7,185 nucleotides of DNA, taken from contig PKXI01000163.1 of the NCBI GenBank assembly GCA_003133425.1, positions 9,100 to 16,284 on the forward strand, written 5' to 3'. The stretch comes from Acidobacteriaceae bacterium. Its GTDB lineage: Bacteria > Acidobacteriota > Terriglobia > Terriglobales > Acidobacteriaceae. Below, piece after piece: positions 1 to 6,498 of the stretch (the first letter of the stretch is position 1; every line of letters starts with the position of its first letter). The position numbers were made by a program, and so were the translations under genes. The notes beneath the pieces are model-generated. The model was given only the letters and a program-made list of their open reading frames with translations, was not told the origin of the DNA and ran no database searches.

Positions 1-909
1 CTGGAGGGCAATGTGCAGGTGCACGTTTGCCGCAGGGAAGGCGCTGCAGGCTCGTGTACTCCGGCCGGTGAGCTTGAAGTGGCGCCGGGAGCCGAGGGGG
101 CATTCAGTGAGACGCTGAACTCCGCACTGGCCACGGGCACGCCGCGCGCGCTTACTTACTCTGTGGAACTCAGGAATCGCAAAGACCGGTCGGCGGGATT
201 GTCGAATGCGGCGGTTGTTCTGGCGGGAGGGGCGCCTGAGCCGGTGGCCGGGTTGGACGCGAAGGTTCGGAAAGAGGGCGTGGTGCTGCGTTGGAACGCT
301 GCTGCACAAGAATCGGCGGCCTCGGCGATCCGGTTGGAGCGGAAGCTGCTGACGCCGTTGGCTGCCAAGTCCGCGCAGGGTCCGCTTGCTCCGCCAGCCG
401 AGCCGGTGGAGCGGAAGCTGCTGGTGGAGGCGAGTGGGGAGGCGGGGCGCGTGCCAGACCGGGCGATGGACAAGGACATTCGCTTCGGCGAGACGTATGA
501 GTATCGCGCGCAGCGGGTGGCCCGCGTAAATGTGGATGGCCAGACGGTGGAGCTGGACGGGCCGCTGTCGGCGCCGGTGAGAGTGGAGGTTGCGGACGTG
601 TTTCCTCCTGCAGTGCCTGCGGGGCTGGCAGCGGTGGCAATTGTCGGGGAGAATGGCGCGGAGCCGGCGATCGACCTGAGCTGGCAACCGGATACTGAAG
701 TCGACCTGGTGGGGTACATTGTGTATCGGCGCGAAGGGGACGGCGATTGGCAGCGCATTTCGCCTGCACAGTCGGTGGTTGGTCCGTCGTTTCATGATGC
801 GCATGTGCAGGCTGGCCACACCTATTCCTATGCGGTTTCCGCAATTGATCAGGGCGGGCACGAGAGTGGACGGTCTGGAGAGGCGGAGGAGACGGTTCCA
901 AATCCCTGA
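1..909 (+). CDS. Fibronectin type III domain protein, 5'-truncated by window edge
   Basis: The frame is open from base 1 (L-E-G-N-V-Q...) and stops at TGA 907-909, so about 302 C-terminal residues are visible and the true start lies upstream. The C-terminal ~100 residues form a clear fibronectin type III (FnIII) domain: a P-P-A-V-P-A-G-L linker, an 'IDLSWQPD' strand, 'VGYIVYRREGDGDWQRI', and a 'AGHTYSYAVSAIDQGGHES' strand pair. A second, more divergent FnIII-like unit precedes it (from about 'APEPVAGLDAKV', with 'VVLRWNAA' and 'GETYEYRAQRV'), and the first ~75 residues end like another ('TYSVELRNRKDRSAGLSNAA'). FnIII domains are beta-sandwich binding or spacer modules, usually in secreted or envelope proteins. 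The export signal would be in the missing N-terminus, so location is inferred. There is no catalytic motif. The ligand is unknown. The internal GTG at 13 is unlikely to be the start because the domain is already under way. Confidence 0.8.
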   Translation: MEGNVQVHVCRREGAAGSCTPAGELEVAPGAEGAFSETLNSALATGTPRALTYSVELRNRKDRSAGLSNAAVVLAGGAPEPVAGLDAKVRKEGVVLRWNAAAQESAASAIRLERKLLTPLAAKSAQGPLAPPAEPVERKLLVEASGEAGRVPDRAMDKDIRFGETYEYRAQRVARVNVDGQTVELDGPLSAPVRVEVADVFPPAVPAGLAAVAIVGENGAEPAIDLSWQPDTEVDLVGYIVYRREGDGDWQRISPAQSVVGPSFHDAHVQAGHTYSYAVSAIDQGGHESGRSGEAEETVPNP

Positions 910-920
910 GTGTGAGTCAT

Positions 921-952
921 TGGCTTCCCGCCCTTTCGCGAGAATTGCGAAA
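921..952. repeat. Short intergenic palindromic repeat, copy A
   Basis: Twelve bases after the FnIII gene, TTTCGC (934-939) and GCGAAA (947-952) form a 6-bp stem with a 7-base loop. The left flank, 17 bases at 921-937 (tggcttcccgccctttc), recurs exactly at 7143-7159. It resembles the better-formed palindromes at 1017-1052 and 3896-3920, so I place it in the same family. Function is unknown: a bacterial interspersed palindrome or an mRNA 3'-end element. Confidence 0.6.
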
Positions 953-960
953 CGCAGGTC

Positions 961-997
961 CCTCGACTCCGCTGCGCTCCGCTCAGGATGAACGGGC
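961..997. repeat. Likely dispersed GC-rich intergenic repeat with internal 10-base periodicity
   Basis: This noncoding stretch holds ctccgct twice at a 10-base spacing (967-973 and 977-983) and ends in caggatgaacgggc (984-997). The last 14 bases recur exactly at 3206-3219, in the intergenic region upstream of the 180-residue unknown gene. Similar 'tcgact..gctcaggatga' strings are, to my recollection, common between genes in acidobacterial genomes; that part is from memory and is not shown by the window. Confidence 0.4.
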
Positions 998-1016
998 TGA
1001 TTGAGTGACGTGGTAT

Positions 1017-1056
1017 CCCACCCTTTCGCCAGAAAAAGGGCGAAAGGATGGGGCAC
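1017..1056. repeat. Intergenic palindrome with 'ggatggggcac' tail, copy B
   Basis: CCTTTCGCC (1022-1030) pairs perfectly with GGCGAAAGG (1039-1047) over an 8-base A-rich loop. After one C/A mismatch the stem continues with CCCA (1017-1020) against TGGG (1049-1052). The right arm runs into ggggcac (1050-1056), the same tail that follows the palindromes at 3896-3920 and 3982-4007. No T-tract follows directly (a run of seven T begins only at 1084), so this is not a standard intrinsic terminator, though it could still act at the 3' end of the FnIII transcript. Confidence 0.75.
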
Positions 1057-1108
1057 GGAGCATTGTAGTTCTGGGCAGGATCATTTTTTTGCGTGAGGAG
1101 ACTTTCCG

Positions 1109-1927
1109 ATGAAGTATTGCAAGTTTTTGCTTAACAACCAGACGCACTACGGCACTGTGGAAGAACGCAACGGCGAGCTCTGGATTACTGGTCCAGCGCC
1201 GGCGCCGGAGGAGGATCTGCGGTTCCGGCTGGCTGTGGGACAGGCTGCGGCGGAGAGCTTTGACTTTGAGCCGATGGCGCTGAGCGCGGCAAACCTGCTG
1301 GCGCCGGTGACGCCGTCGAAGATTATTTGCGTGGGGCGCAACTATCGCGACCATGTAAAGGAACTGGGCAACGAGATGCCGGCGGAGCCATTGATCTTTT
1401 TCAAGCCACCGTCGTCGCTGCTGAATCCGGGCGGCGTGGTGCGATTGCCGGCTGCCTCAACTCGCGTGGACTTTGAAGGCGAGCTGGTGATGGTGATCGG
1501 CCAGCGCGTGCACAAGTTGAAGCCGGATGCGGACTTGCGCGGAGTGATTCGCGGCTACACGCTGGCCGATGATGTGTCTGCGCGGGATTTGCAGAAGGAG
1601 GATGTGCAGTGGACGCGGGCCAAGGGATTCGACACGTTTTGTCCGATTGGGCCGGTGGTGAGCGATGAAGTGGACCCGATTGCGGGAGTGACGATTGAGA
1701 CGCGGGTAAATGGGGAGGTGCGCCAGCATGCGTCGACGCTGGACTTCATCTTTTCGATTCCGACGCTGCTCAGTTTTATTACGGCGGCATTTACGCTTGA
1801 GCCGGGCGACGTGATTCTGACCGGTACTCCGTCAGGGGTGGGGCCGCTGGCACCCGGGGACCAGGTGGAAGTGTCGATTGCAGGGCTTGGGGTGCTCCGG
1901 CACACGGTGGAAGCGGATACGGATTGA
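1109..1927 (+). CDS. Fumarylacetoacetate hydrolase (FAH) family protein
   Basis: The 272-residue protein has the divalent-metal FAH fold typical of acylpyruvases, oxaloacetate decarboxylases/tautomerases and 2-hydroxyhepta-2,4-diene-1,7-dioate isomerases. Visible landmarks are 'KIICVGRNYRDH' (residues 71-82), 'FFKPPSSL' (97-104), 'DFEGELVMVIG' (121-131) with metal-ligand Glu123 and Glu125, 'DDVSARDLQ' with Asp155 as likely third ligand, Lys172 in 'KGFDTFCPIGP', and 'LTGTPSGVG' near 237-245. Residues 1-65 match the short variable N-terminal domain seen in the ~270-280-residue bacterial members, so it appears full length. GAGGAG at 1095-1100 lies 8 bases before the ATG and supports the start. 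It acts in the cytosol. Family members differ in substrate with few sequence clues, and the neighbours (an FnIII protein and transaldolase) do not define a catabolic pathway, so the exact reaction is left open. Confidence 0.93.
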   Translation: MKYCKFLLNNQTHYGTVEERNGELWITGPAPAPEEDLRFRLAVGQAAAESFDFEPMALSAANLLAPVTPSKIICVGRNYRDHVKELGNEMPAEPLIFFKPPSSLLNPGGVVRLPAASTRVDFEGELVMVIGQRVHKLKPDADLRGVIRGYTLADDVSARDLQKEDVQWTRAKGFDTFCPIGPVVSDEVDPIAGVTIETRVNGEVRQHASTLDFIFSIPTLLSFITAAFTLEPGDVILTGTPSGVGPLAPGDQVEVSIAGLGVLRHTVEADTD

Positions 1928-1942
1928 GCTGAATAGCGCGGG

Positions 1943-1974
1943 AGGATGCACCCGGAGGCGCGTTGGCGCATCCT
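1943..1974. other. Inverted repeat between FAH gene and transaldolase
   Basis: AGGATGC (1943-1949) and GCATCCT (1968-1974) form a perfect 7-bp stem with an 18-base GC-rich loop, 15 bases after the FAH stop. It is followed by aataag rather than a T-tract, so termination is uncertain. The right arm overlaps the proposed transaldolase -35 element, so the repeat could instead be a protein-binding site or an incidental structure. Confidence 0.4.
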
Positions 1975-1991
1975 AATAAGGGGGATACACT
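1963..1991 (+). promoter_or_regulatory. Putative sigma70-type promoter of transaldolase
   Basis: TTGGCG (1963-1968) and TACACT (1986-1991) are separated by 17 bases. Each matches the sigma70 consensus hexamer at four of six positions. Transcription would begin near 1998, giving a leader of about 40 bases that ends in the strong AGGAGG site at 2030-2035. The assignment rests on spacing and position only. Confidence 0.4.
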
Positions 1992-2039
1992 ATTTCGGTA
2001 GCGCACTCATAGACGGAAATCCCCTTCCCAGGAGGAATT

Positions 2040-3041
2040 ATGGCCCAGAATCTGCTTGAACAGTTGCGCAAGTTTACCGTTGTGGTTGCCGATACCGGCG
2101 ACATTGAGGCGATGGAGAAGTTTCGTCCGCAGGATGCTACTACTAATCCCTCGCTGATTACGACCGCGGCGCAGATGCCGCAGTACCAGCCGATTGTGGA
2201 CGGCGTACTGAAGGACGCGCGGAAGGAACAGGGCGAAGGAGCGAGTGACCAGGCAGTGGCGAACCTCGCTTTCCAGCGGCTGGCGATTGCGTTCGGCAAG
2301 AAGATTCTGGCGATTGTGCCGGGACGCGTTTCAACGGAAGTAGACGCGCGGTTGTCGTACGACACAGCGGCCACCATTGAACAGGCGCACAGCATTATTG
2401 CGCAATACGATGCGGCGGGGATTGGGCGCGATCGCATCCTGGTGAAGATTGCGTCGACGTGGGAGGGCATCCGCGCGGCGGAGGTGCTGGAGAAGGAAGG
2501 CATCCACTGCAACCTGACGCTGCTGTTTGGACTGCACCAGGCGATTGCCGCAGCCGATGCGGGCGCTACGCTGGTTTCGCCGTTTGTGGGCCGCATTCTT
2601 GACTGGTACAAGAAGGACACTGGCAAGGATTACCAGGGTGCCGATGATCCTGGCGTGCAGTCAGTGACCAGGGTTTACAACTACTACAAGAAGTTCGGTT
2701 ACAAGACACAGGTGATGGGCGCGAGTTTCCGCAACATCGGCGAGATTACCGAGCTGGCAGGATGCGATCTACTAACCATTTCGCCGCAACTGCTGGCCGA
2801 ACTGGAGAAGACTGAAGCCGAGCTGCCGCGCAAGCTCGATGCCGAAGCTGCAAAGACGCAAGTGATTTTGAAGATCGAAGTGGACAAGGAGACGTTTGAC
2901 GCGATGCATGCGCAGGACCGCATGGCTACCGACAAGTTGAAGGAAGGGATCGAAGGCTTCTCGGCTGCACTGGTAAAACTGGAAACGATGCTGGCGGCAC
3001 GATTGGCGGCGCTGGAATCGCGGACGCCTGCGGCGGTGTAG
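2040..3041 (+). CDS. tal: Transaldolase
   Basis: The 333-residue enzyme transfers a dihydroxyacetone unit from sedoheptulose 7-phosphate to glyceraldehyde 3-phosphate, giving erythrose 4-phosphate and fructose 6-phosphate (non-oxidative pentose phosphate pathway, cytosol). It closely resembles E. coli TalB along its length: '[11 protein letters not shown]' with Asp18, '[10 protein letters not shown]' with Asn36, '[17 protein letters not shown]' with Glu100, '[17 protein letters not shown]' with the Schiff-base Lys136, 'CNLTLLF' with Asn158 and Thr160, '[11 protein letters not shown]' with Ser180, and '[12 protein letters not shown]'. All expected active-site residues are present. The length suits the classical ~317-residue subfamily, with a short Ala-rich C-terminal extension (about 315-333). 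AGGAGG at 2030-2035 precedes the ATG by only 4 bases but is the only good site. It is bounded by its own putative promoter and a strong terminator, so it is likely transcribed largely alone. Confidence 0.98.
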   Translation: MAQNLLEQLRKFTVVVADTGDIEAMEKFRPQDATTNPSLITTAAQMPQYQPIVDGVLKDARKEQGEGASDQAVANLAFQRLAIAFGKKILAIVPGRVSTEVDARLSYDTAATIEQAHSIIAQYDAAGIGRDRILVKIASTWEGIRAAEVLEKEGIHCNLTLLFGLHQAIAAADAGATLVSPFVGRILDWYKKDTGKDYQGADDPGVQSVTRVYNYYKKFGYKTQVMGASFRNIGEITELAGCDLLTISPQLLAELEKTEAELPRKLDAEAAKTQVILKIEVDKETFDAMHAQDRMATDKLKEGIEGFSAALVKLETMLAARLAALESRTPAAV

Positions 3042-3066
3042 CGCCTCTCTCAAACGAAAGTTGCAG

Positions 3067-3095
3067 AAGGGTAGCCATCGCTGGCTACCCTTTTT
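3067..3095 (+). terminator. Rho-independent terminator of transaldolase
   Basis: Starting 25 bases after the stop codon, AGGGTAGCCA (3068-3077) and TGGCTACCCT (3082-3091) form a perfect 10-bp stem with a TCGC tetraloop. The right arm merges into TTTTT (3091-3095), and A3067 can pair with T3092 as well. This is a classic intrinsic terminator and the only one of that form I see in the window. Confidence 0.93.
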
Positions 3096-3312
3096 GTATC
3101 TAAGCGGATACGTGGTTGCGTTTGCAGTCGAGGCGGCAAACTGCTAACTAAGTTGGCCCTCCCCACTGGGCAAACACAACAATTCGGGTAATCTCAGTGT
3201 TACAGCAGGATGAACGGGCATTGGCCGGCTTCTTCCCCATGTATGCGCAACGAGCAGCCGCCGGTGCCACAACGGACAACGGTTGTGTGCGAGCAACTCA
3301 TGGGAGGCGTGT

Positions 3313-3855
3313 ATGCAGGCTCAGTCTCATCCACTCGAAGCTTTCTTTCAACAAGCGGTTCGCAATAGCTATGAAGGCAAGTTGGGACTCAACGATCCCG
3401 ATGTGACCGCTTATGTGGCGCGACTGCTGTGTGAATTCTCTGAGTCAGACAAACTCTATAGCGTGCGCGACGAGGTGGGCAGGCCCATAGAAGAGCTGAC
3501 GGAGATGATGCAGGCCGCGGACCCGGTTCTCGGCACAGCGCCTTCGTTCGATGCGGAGCGCGCGGTACGCAAGCACATCGGCGACTATGCGCTGTTCGTT
3601 GCAGGGATGTATCCGGAGGCGATGGGATCGAGCCGGAGGTTGCGCAGGCACCAGCCGAGTCTTGGCGAGCTGATTCGAGCGGGAAAAGAAAGCTACTACA
3701 TCGTGAGCCAGTTCAACCTGTTCGAGTATGAGCGGGAGGCGCCGCTGTTCGCGCGGCTCTCCGATCGTTTTGAGCGCTGCATTCTGGGGCTGACGCTGGT
3801 TCGCGAGGAGTTGGGGCCGCGCAAGGCGTTGATGCTGCCGCCGACGGTGAACTGA
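3313..3855 (+). CDS. Conserved-looking protein of unknown function (180 aa)
   Basis: I do not recognise a named family. The ATG at 3313 is chosen because GGGAGG (3302-3307) sits 5 bases upstream; an in-frame TTG at 3283 would add ten residues but lacks such a site. The 180-residue product is charged and probably mostly helical, with no signal peptide or membrane span. Notable stretches are 'HPLEAFFQQAVRNSYEGKLG' (6-25), 'VTAYVARLLCEFSE' (31-44), 'APSFDAERAVRKHIGDYALF' (76-95), 'VAGMYPEAM' (96-104) and 'AGKESYYIVSQFNLFEYERE' (123-142). These read like a real, constrained globular protein; I have an impression of similar hypothetical proteins in other Acidobacteria, not checked. It lies alone: the strong transaldolase terminator is upstream, and a convergent VOC gene is downstream. 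Confidence 0.85.
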   Translation: MQAQSHPLEAFFQQAVRNSYEGKLGLNDPDVTAYVARLLCEFSESDKLYSVRDEVGRPIEELTEMMQAADPVLGTAPSFDAERAVRKHIGDYALFVAGMYPEAMGSSRRLRRHQPSLGELIRAGKESYYIVSQFNLFEYEREAPLFARLSDRFERCILGLTLVREELGPRKALMLPPTVN

Positions 3856-3893
3856 AGTAGCCGTTTCGGCATGAATGAGGGCTGTGATTTCCG

Positions 3894-3930
3894 ACCCTTT
3901 CCGCAAAGAACGCGGAAAGGATGGGGCACC
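3894..3930. repeat. Intergenic palindrome with 'ggatggggcaccc' tail, copy C
   Basis: CCTTTCCGC (3896-3904) pairs perfectly with GCGGAAAGG (3912-3920) over a 7-base loop, starting 41 bases after the stop of the unknown gene. The tail atggggcaccc follows at once (3921-3931). Stem, loop size and tail match copy B at 1017-1056. The stems differ at one position in each arm (CCTTTCGCC versus CCTTTCCGC differ by rearrangement of the inner bases) while complementarity is kept, which argues that the hairpin itself is maintained. Confidence 0.75.
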
Positions 3931-3981
3931 CGGCTGCCGCCTTCGGTGAACTAGTACTGCGGCCGTGTGGATTTGTACTCT

Positions 3982-4013
3982 CCCAGGTCCCAGAATCGGG
4001 ACCTGGGGCACCC
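3982..4013. repeat. Perfect 10-bp palindrome with 'ggggcaccc' tail, copy D
   Basis: CCCAGGTCCC (3982-3991) and GGGACCTGGG (3998-4007) form a perfect 10-bp stem over AGAATC, extendable by a T/G wobble. The tail ggggcaccc overlaps and follows the right arm (4005-4013), linking it to copies B and C although the stem sequence is different. It lies between convergent genes (stops at 3855 and 4054), so it could help end either transcript, but neither strand has a T-tract. Confidence 0.75.
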
Positions 4014-4053
4014 AGATTCCTGTGAATGCACAAATCGACAACGTGCTCGGACG

Positions 4054-4419
4054 TTACTCTGACCAAACTCCGAGCAGATTCCCTAAACCATCAGAAAAGT
4101 GGAAGCGGCGGCCGCCGGGAAACTCGAAGGTGGGCACGACGATGGCGCCGCCTGCCGCTATGATCGCGGCTTCGGTGGCCTTCAGATCAGCTGAGTACAG
4201 CACGATCAATGGCGCGTAATTCGGCTGCGTCTGCCCCGGTTCTCCGCGCCTGAAGCCCAGCGCGAGCCCTGTAACTTCCGGGCTTGAGTCAATGTAATCC
4301 GGGCCCCAATCCTTGAATGTCCAGTCAAAGACGGCGGAGTAGAACGCTTTGGTGCCTTCAATGTTGGTGCTTGCAAACTCGACGTAGTTGATCTTGTGGT
4401 GCTGCATTGGATTGCTCAT
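4054..4419 (-). CDS. VOC (glyoxalase/bleomycin-resistance fold) family protein
   Basis: A 121-residue single VOC module built of paired beta-alpha-beta-beta-beta units. 'INYVEFASTNIEGTKAFYSAVFDWTF' (10-35) is the typical first strand and helix, 'APLIVLYSADLKATEAAIIAAGG' (69-91) the second-half strand and helix, and 'RFHFSDGLGNLLGVWSE' (105-121) the closing strands. The C-terminal Glu121 and Glu14 sit where VOC metal ligands often occur, but a metal site is not proven. The fold serves glyoxalases, dioxygenases and drug-binding proteins; this short form resembles the 'predicted lactoylglutathione-lyase-related' group, so no reaction is assigned. The start at 4419 is supported by AGGAG (4426-4430) 6 bases upstream and by VOC homology beginning just after it, although the frame stays open far upstream. 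It is cytosolic. The same-strand TonB receptor ends 166 bases upstream; co-transcription is possible but not shown. Confidence 0.92.
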   Translation of the reverse strand: MSNPMQHHKINYVEFASTNIEGTKAFYSAVFDWTFKDWGPDYIDSSPEVTGLALGFRRGEPGQTQPNYAPLIVLYSADLKATEAAIIAAGGAIVVPTFEFPGGRRFHFSDGLGNLLGVWSE

Positions 4420-4549
4420 GCTTTTCTCCTGTGCCTCGTGCTGTCTGGAATCAAAGACAGCTCGTGCAGAATCGCTAATTGCAGATACCTTAGCAGAGTC
4501 TCCAGCGATTACGGCGTTGAAGCACCTGGGTACGGGAAGAATACTCGGA

Positions 4550-4580
4550 TGTGGCAATATCCGAATGCGGCAATATACGA
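4550..4580. repeat. Tandem pair of 15-base near-identical repeats (16-base period)
   Basis: tgtggcaatatccga (4550-4564) is repeated as tgcggcaatatacga (4566-4580), with two differences and one base between copies. The pair lies 5 bases beyond the receptor stop codon and about 130 bases upstream of the VOC start. TCGGAT (4545-4550) and ATCCGA (4559-4564) also form an inverted repeat around the first copy. Tandem sites in an upstream region may be operator-like for the VOC gene, but chance or replication slippage are alternatives. Confidence 0.45.
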
Positions 4581-4585
4581 GTCCG

Positions 4586-6433
4586 TTAGCGTCCAGCCGT
4601 ATCGTGTCCGAGTTGGAGCGCGAAGCCGCCAGTGATAGAGCGGCCGGGCATGGCGACGCCGGTGATTTCCTGGTAGCCGGTGTTGGAGAGATTGCTGAGG
4701 CGGAGATAAGGGCGAATTCTTCCCGAGTCGTGCGTGAGGGCGGCGTTCCAAACGGGGTAGACGGTTTGCTGGTAGCGCTGGGCGAGCTGCACGGCGTTGC
4801 TGATTGCGAACGCGTGACCCAAGGCGACGGTCCAGGCGGCATGGATGTTTTCGACGGGGTAGTTGAAGACATATTCGGACAGCAGGCCGTTGAGGGCGCT
4901 CTGCGCACCGTGGAGTCCGGTCCATGAAATGCGCACAGTTTGCGACTTTGCAGGAATCCAGGTGAGCGTGGATTCGACGCCGGCGAAATGAAGGCCGCTC
5001 AGATTTACGGCCTGCCATTTTGCCGTTGAGTTGGCGCGCACATAATCGATGGCATTGTGCTGGCGCGAGTAGAAGCCGGTGACTGAGAGCGAGAGATGTG
5101 CGGAGGGCGCCCAGTCTGCGCCGCCATCGCCGGACCATCCTGACTCGGGCTTGAGGTTGGGATTGCCGATGGTGGTGGGGTCGGAGTAGTAGAGGTCAGT
5201 GTAAGTGGGAATTCTGAAACCATATCCGCCGCTGGCGCGCAGCTTGAGCTGATCCGTGATGCGAAGACTGCCGGAGAGTTGCGGAGCGAATGCTGACTGT
5301 GCGCCACCGGAAAAGATTTCCTCGCGCGCGCCGAGGGAGAGATTCCAGCGCCTCTTTGCCGGTCGCAGATCGAGGTCGATGTAACCCGCACCACGATTGC
5401 GGGCGTGCACGCCGAGGTTGTTGCTGTGGATGCTGTCGCCGTCTGCTTCAAGACCGAAGAGCAACAGCGATGGGGTGGCGATGGGGACTGTGTGGCGAAT
5501 GGACGCCTGCCAGGAACCGTCCCTGTGATTGTTCTCGTAGACGGATGGGTTATTGCGCAGCAGGACGAAATCGTCGGTGTGACGGCGGTAGCCGAAGGCG
5601 GCGACGGTGCGGCTGCCCAGCTCCTGGCGCATGGAAGCGAACCAACCCTTGGTGCGCTCCCACGAATTGTACGGGCCGTAAAACTGATTGGCGCCGAAGG
5701 AGCGGTCGCTGGAAGCGAAGAGCAGGTCGGTGATGCCGAGGCGCGAGCCGAGCCAGTTTTCGGCAGAGGCATCTTCGTTGCGGTAGTCTCGATCGGCCAT
5801 GAAGCCGGTGGAAAAATTGCGGCTGGCAGTTGCGCGGCCACTCCAGCGGCCTCGCGTTGCGCCGGCAAGCATGGATTCCTCGTTCGATTCGAAGCTGCCT
5901 TTGGCGACGCGGAGCAGGAGCGAGGCGTGGTCAGGCGCAGCAGTGAGGAAGTCGACAACGCCGGAGAGCGCGTCGACACCATGCAGTGTGGAGCCGGCAC
6001 CTTCGAGAACCTGGATGGAGTCCATGGCTTCAAGGGGGACGGGGAGGTCGAGATTGTGGTGCGAGGTCTGGCTGTCGTTGATGCGGAATCCATTGAGCAG
6101 GACGAGTGTTTGCTCGAAGCTGCCGCCGCGGAGGACGAGATCGGACTGCGCTCCGCCGGCTCCACGCTGCTCGAGAAAGATGGAGGAGTCCTGGCGCAGG
6201 AAATCGAGCAGGGTTTCGGCGGCCAGAGTTTTGTCTTTCAGAGGCAGCACCACTACGGAGCGGGGCGACTCCGCGAGGGGAACAGGCGCGGCCGAGCCGA
6301 GCACCACCATGGTTTCAGAGCGCACGGGAATGGTGGTGGGTGCCGTAGTGGATGGGTTTTGAGCGGGGGCCGATTGCTGGCAGAGTCCGAAGAGAACGAG
6401 GGCTGCACTGCGGGTCAAATTCGATAAAGACAT
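4586..6433 (-). CDS. TonB-dependent outer-membrane receptor
   Basis: The 615-residue protein has the architecture and length of BtuB-like receptors. Residues 1-24 form a signal peptide (hydrophobic ALVLFGL core, A-P-A cleavage site), and 'ETMVVLG' (40-46) is a likely TonB box. The plug (about 55-165) contains 'DLVLRGGSFEQTLVLLNGFRI' split at 98-118 and 'IQVLEGAGSTLHGVDALSGVV' at 140-160. The rest is a beta-barrel with alternating strands and the diagnostic 'GYGFRIPTYTDLYY...GNPNLKPESGW' segment (404-433). It would import a scarce ligand across the outer membrane using TonB-ExbBD energy. BtuB-like homology alone does not prove cobalamin, and no cobalamin-riboswitch-like leader is evident, so the substrate is unknown. 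ATG at 6433 is preceded only by a weak AGAGAG 11 bases away; the signal peptide supports it. The last barrel-like strand 'ITGGFALQL' is followed by seven extra residues (GHDTAGR). A MarR gene lies divergently. Confidence 0.95.
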   Translation of the reverse strand: MSLSNLTRSAALVLFGLCQQSAPAQNPSTTAPTTIPVRSETMVVLGSAAPVPLAESPRSVVVLPLKDKTLAAETLLDFLRQDSSIFLEQRGAGGAQSDLVLRGGSFEQTLVLLNGFRINDSQTSHHNLDLPVPLEAMDSIQVLEGAGSTLHGVDALSGVVDFLTAAPDHASLLLRVAKGSFESNEESMLAGATRGRWSGRATASRNFSTGFMADRDYRNEDASAENWLGSRLGITDLLFASSDRSFGANQFYGPYNSWERTKGWFASMRQELGSRTVAAFGYRRHTDDFVLLRNNPSVYENNHRDGSWQASIRHTVPIATPSLLLFGLEADGDSIHSNNLGVHARNRGAGYIDLDLRPAKRRWNLSLGAREEIFSGGAQSAFAPQLSGSLRITDQLKLRASGGYGFRIPTYTDLYYSDPTTIGNPNLKPESGWSGDGGADWAPSAHLSLSVTGFYSRQHNAIDYVRANSTAKWQAVNLSGLHFAGVESTLTWIPAKSQTVRISWTGLHGAQSALNGLLSEYVFNYPVENIHAAWTVALGHAFAISNAVQLAQRYQQTVYPVWNAALTHDSGRIRPYLRLSNLSNTGYQEITGVAMPGRSITGGFALQLGHDTAGR

Positions 6434-6498
6434 AGTTTGGTATTCTCTCTAATCCTCTGCGCCAACCGATTGTTCTTCAAGGAAGATTTGATATTGTC

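Noticed and set aside
156..901. Long open frames on the - strand opposite the FnIII gene
   Set aside because: Their translations are low-complexity Pro/Arg/Ser-rich, with no family likeness, as expected for the antisense of a GC-rich gene; the + frame has clear FnIII domains.
3283..3312. TTG start ten codons upstream of the 180-residue protein
   Set aside because: No Shine-Dalgarno sequence fits it, while GGGAGG is 5 bases before the ATG at 3313.
3197..3406. Small + strand open frame overlapping the start of the 180-residue gene
   Set aside because: No ribosome site or recognisable protein, and it overlaps a better supported gene in another frame.
3856..4053. Open frame 3965-4219 on the + strand
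   Set aside because: It is composed of the palindromic repeat and the antisense of the VOC gene; not a credible protein.
4420..4908. Upstream extension of the VOC frame to an ATG at 4908
   Set aside because: It would overlap the receptor 3' end by more than 300 bases with Ser/Pro-rich sequence; the start at 4419 has a good ribosome site and coincides with the start of VOC homology.
5005..6427. Long open frames on both strands within the TonB receptor gene (5405-6427 +, 5005-6165 - in another frame)
   Set aside because: Compositionally biased shadows of the receptor frame, which alone carries a signal peptide, plug and barrel motifs.
6377..6433. Possible lipoprotein signal in the TonB receptor (Cys18)
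   Set aside because: The residues before the cysteine (F-G-L-C) do not fit a lipobox; an A-P-A signal peptidase I site follows.
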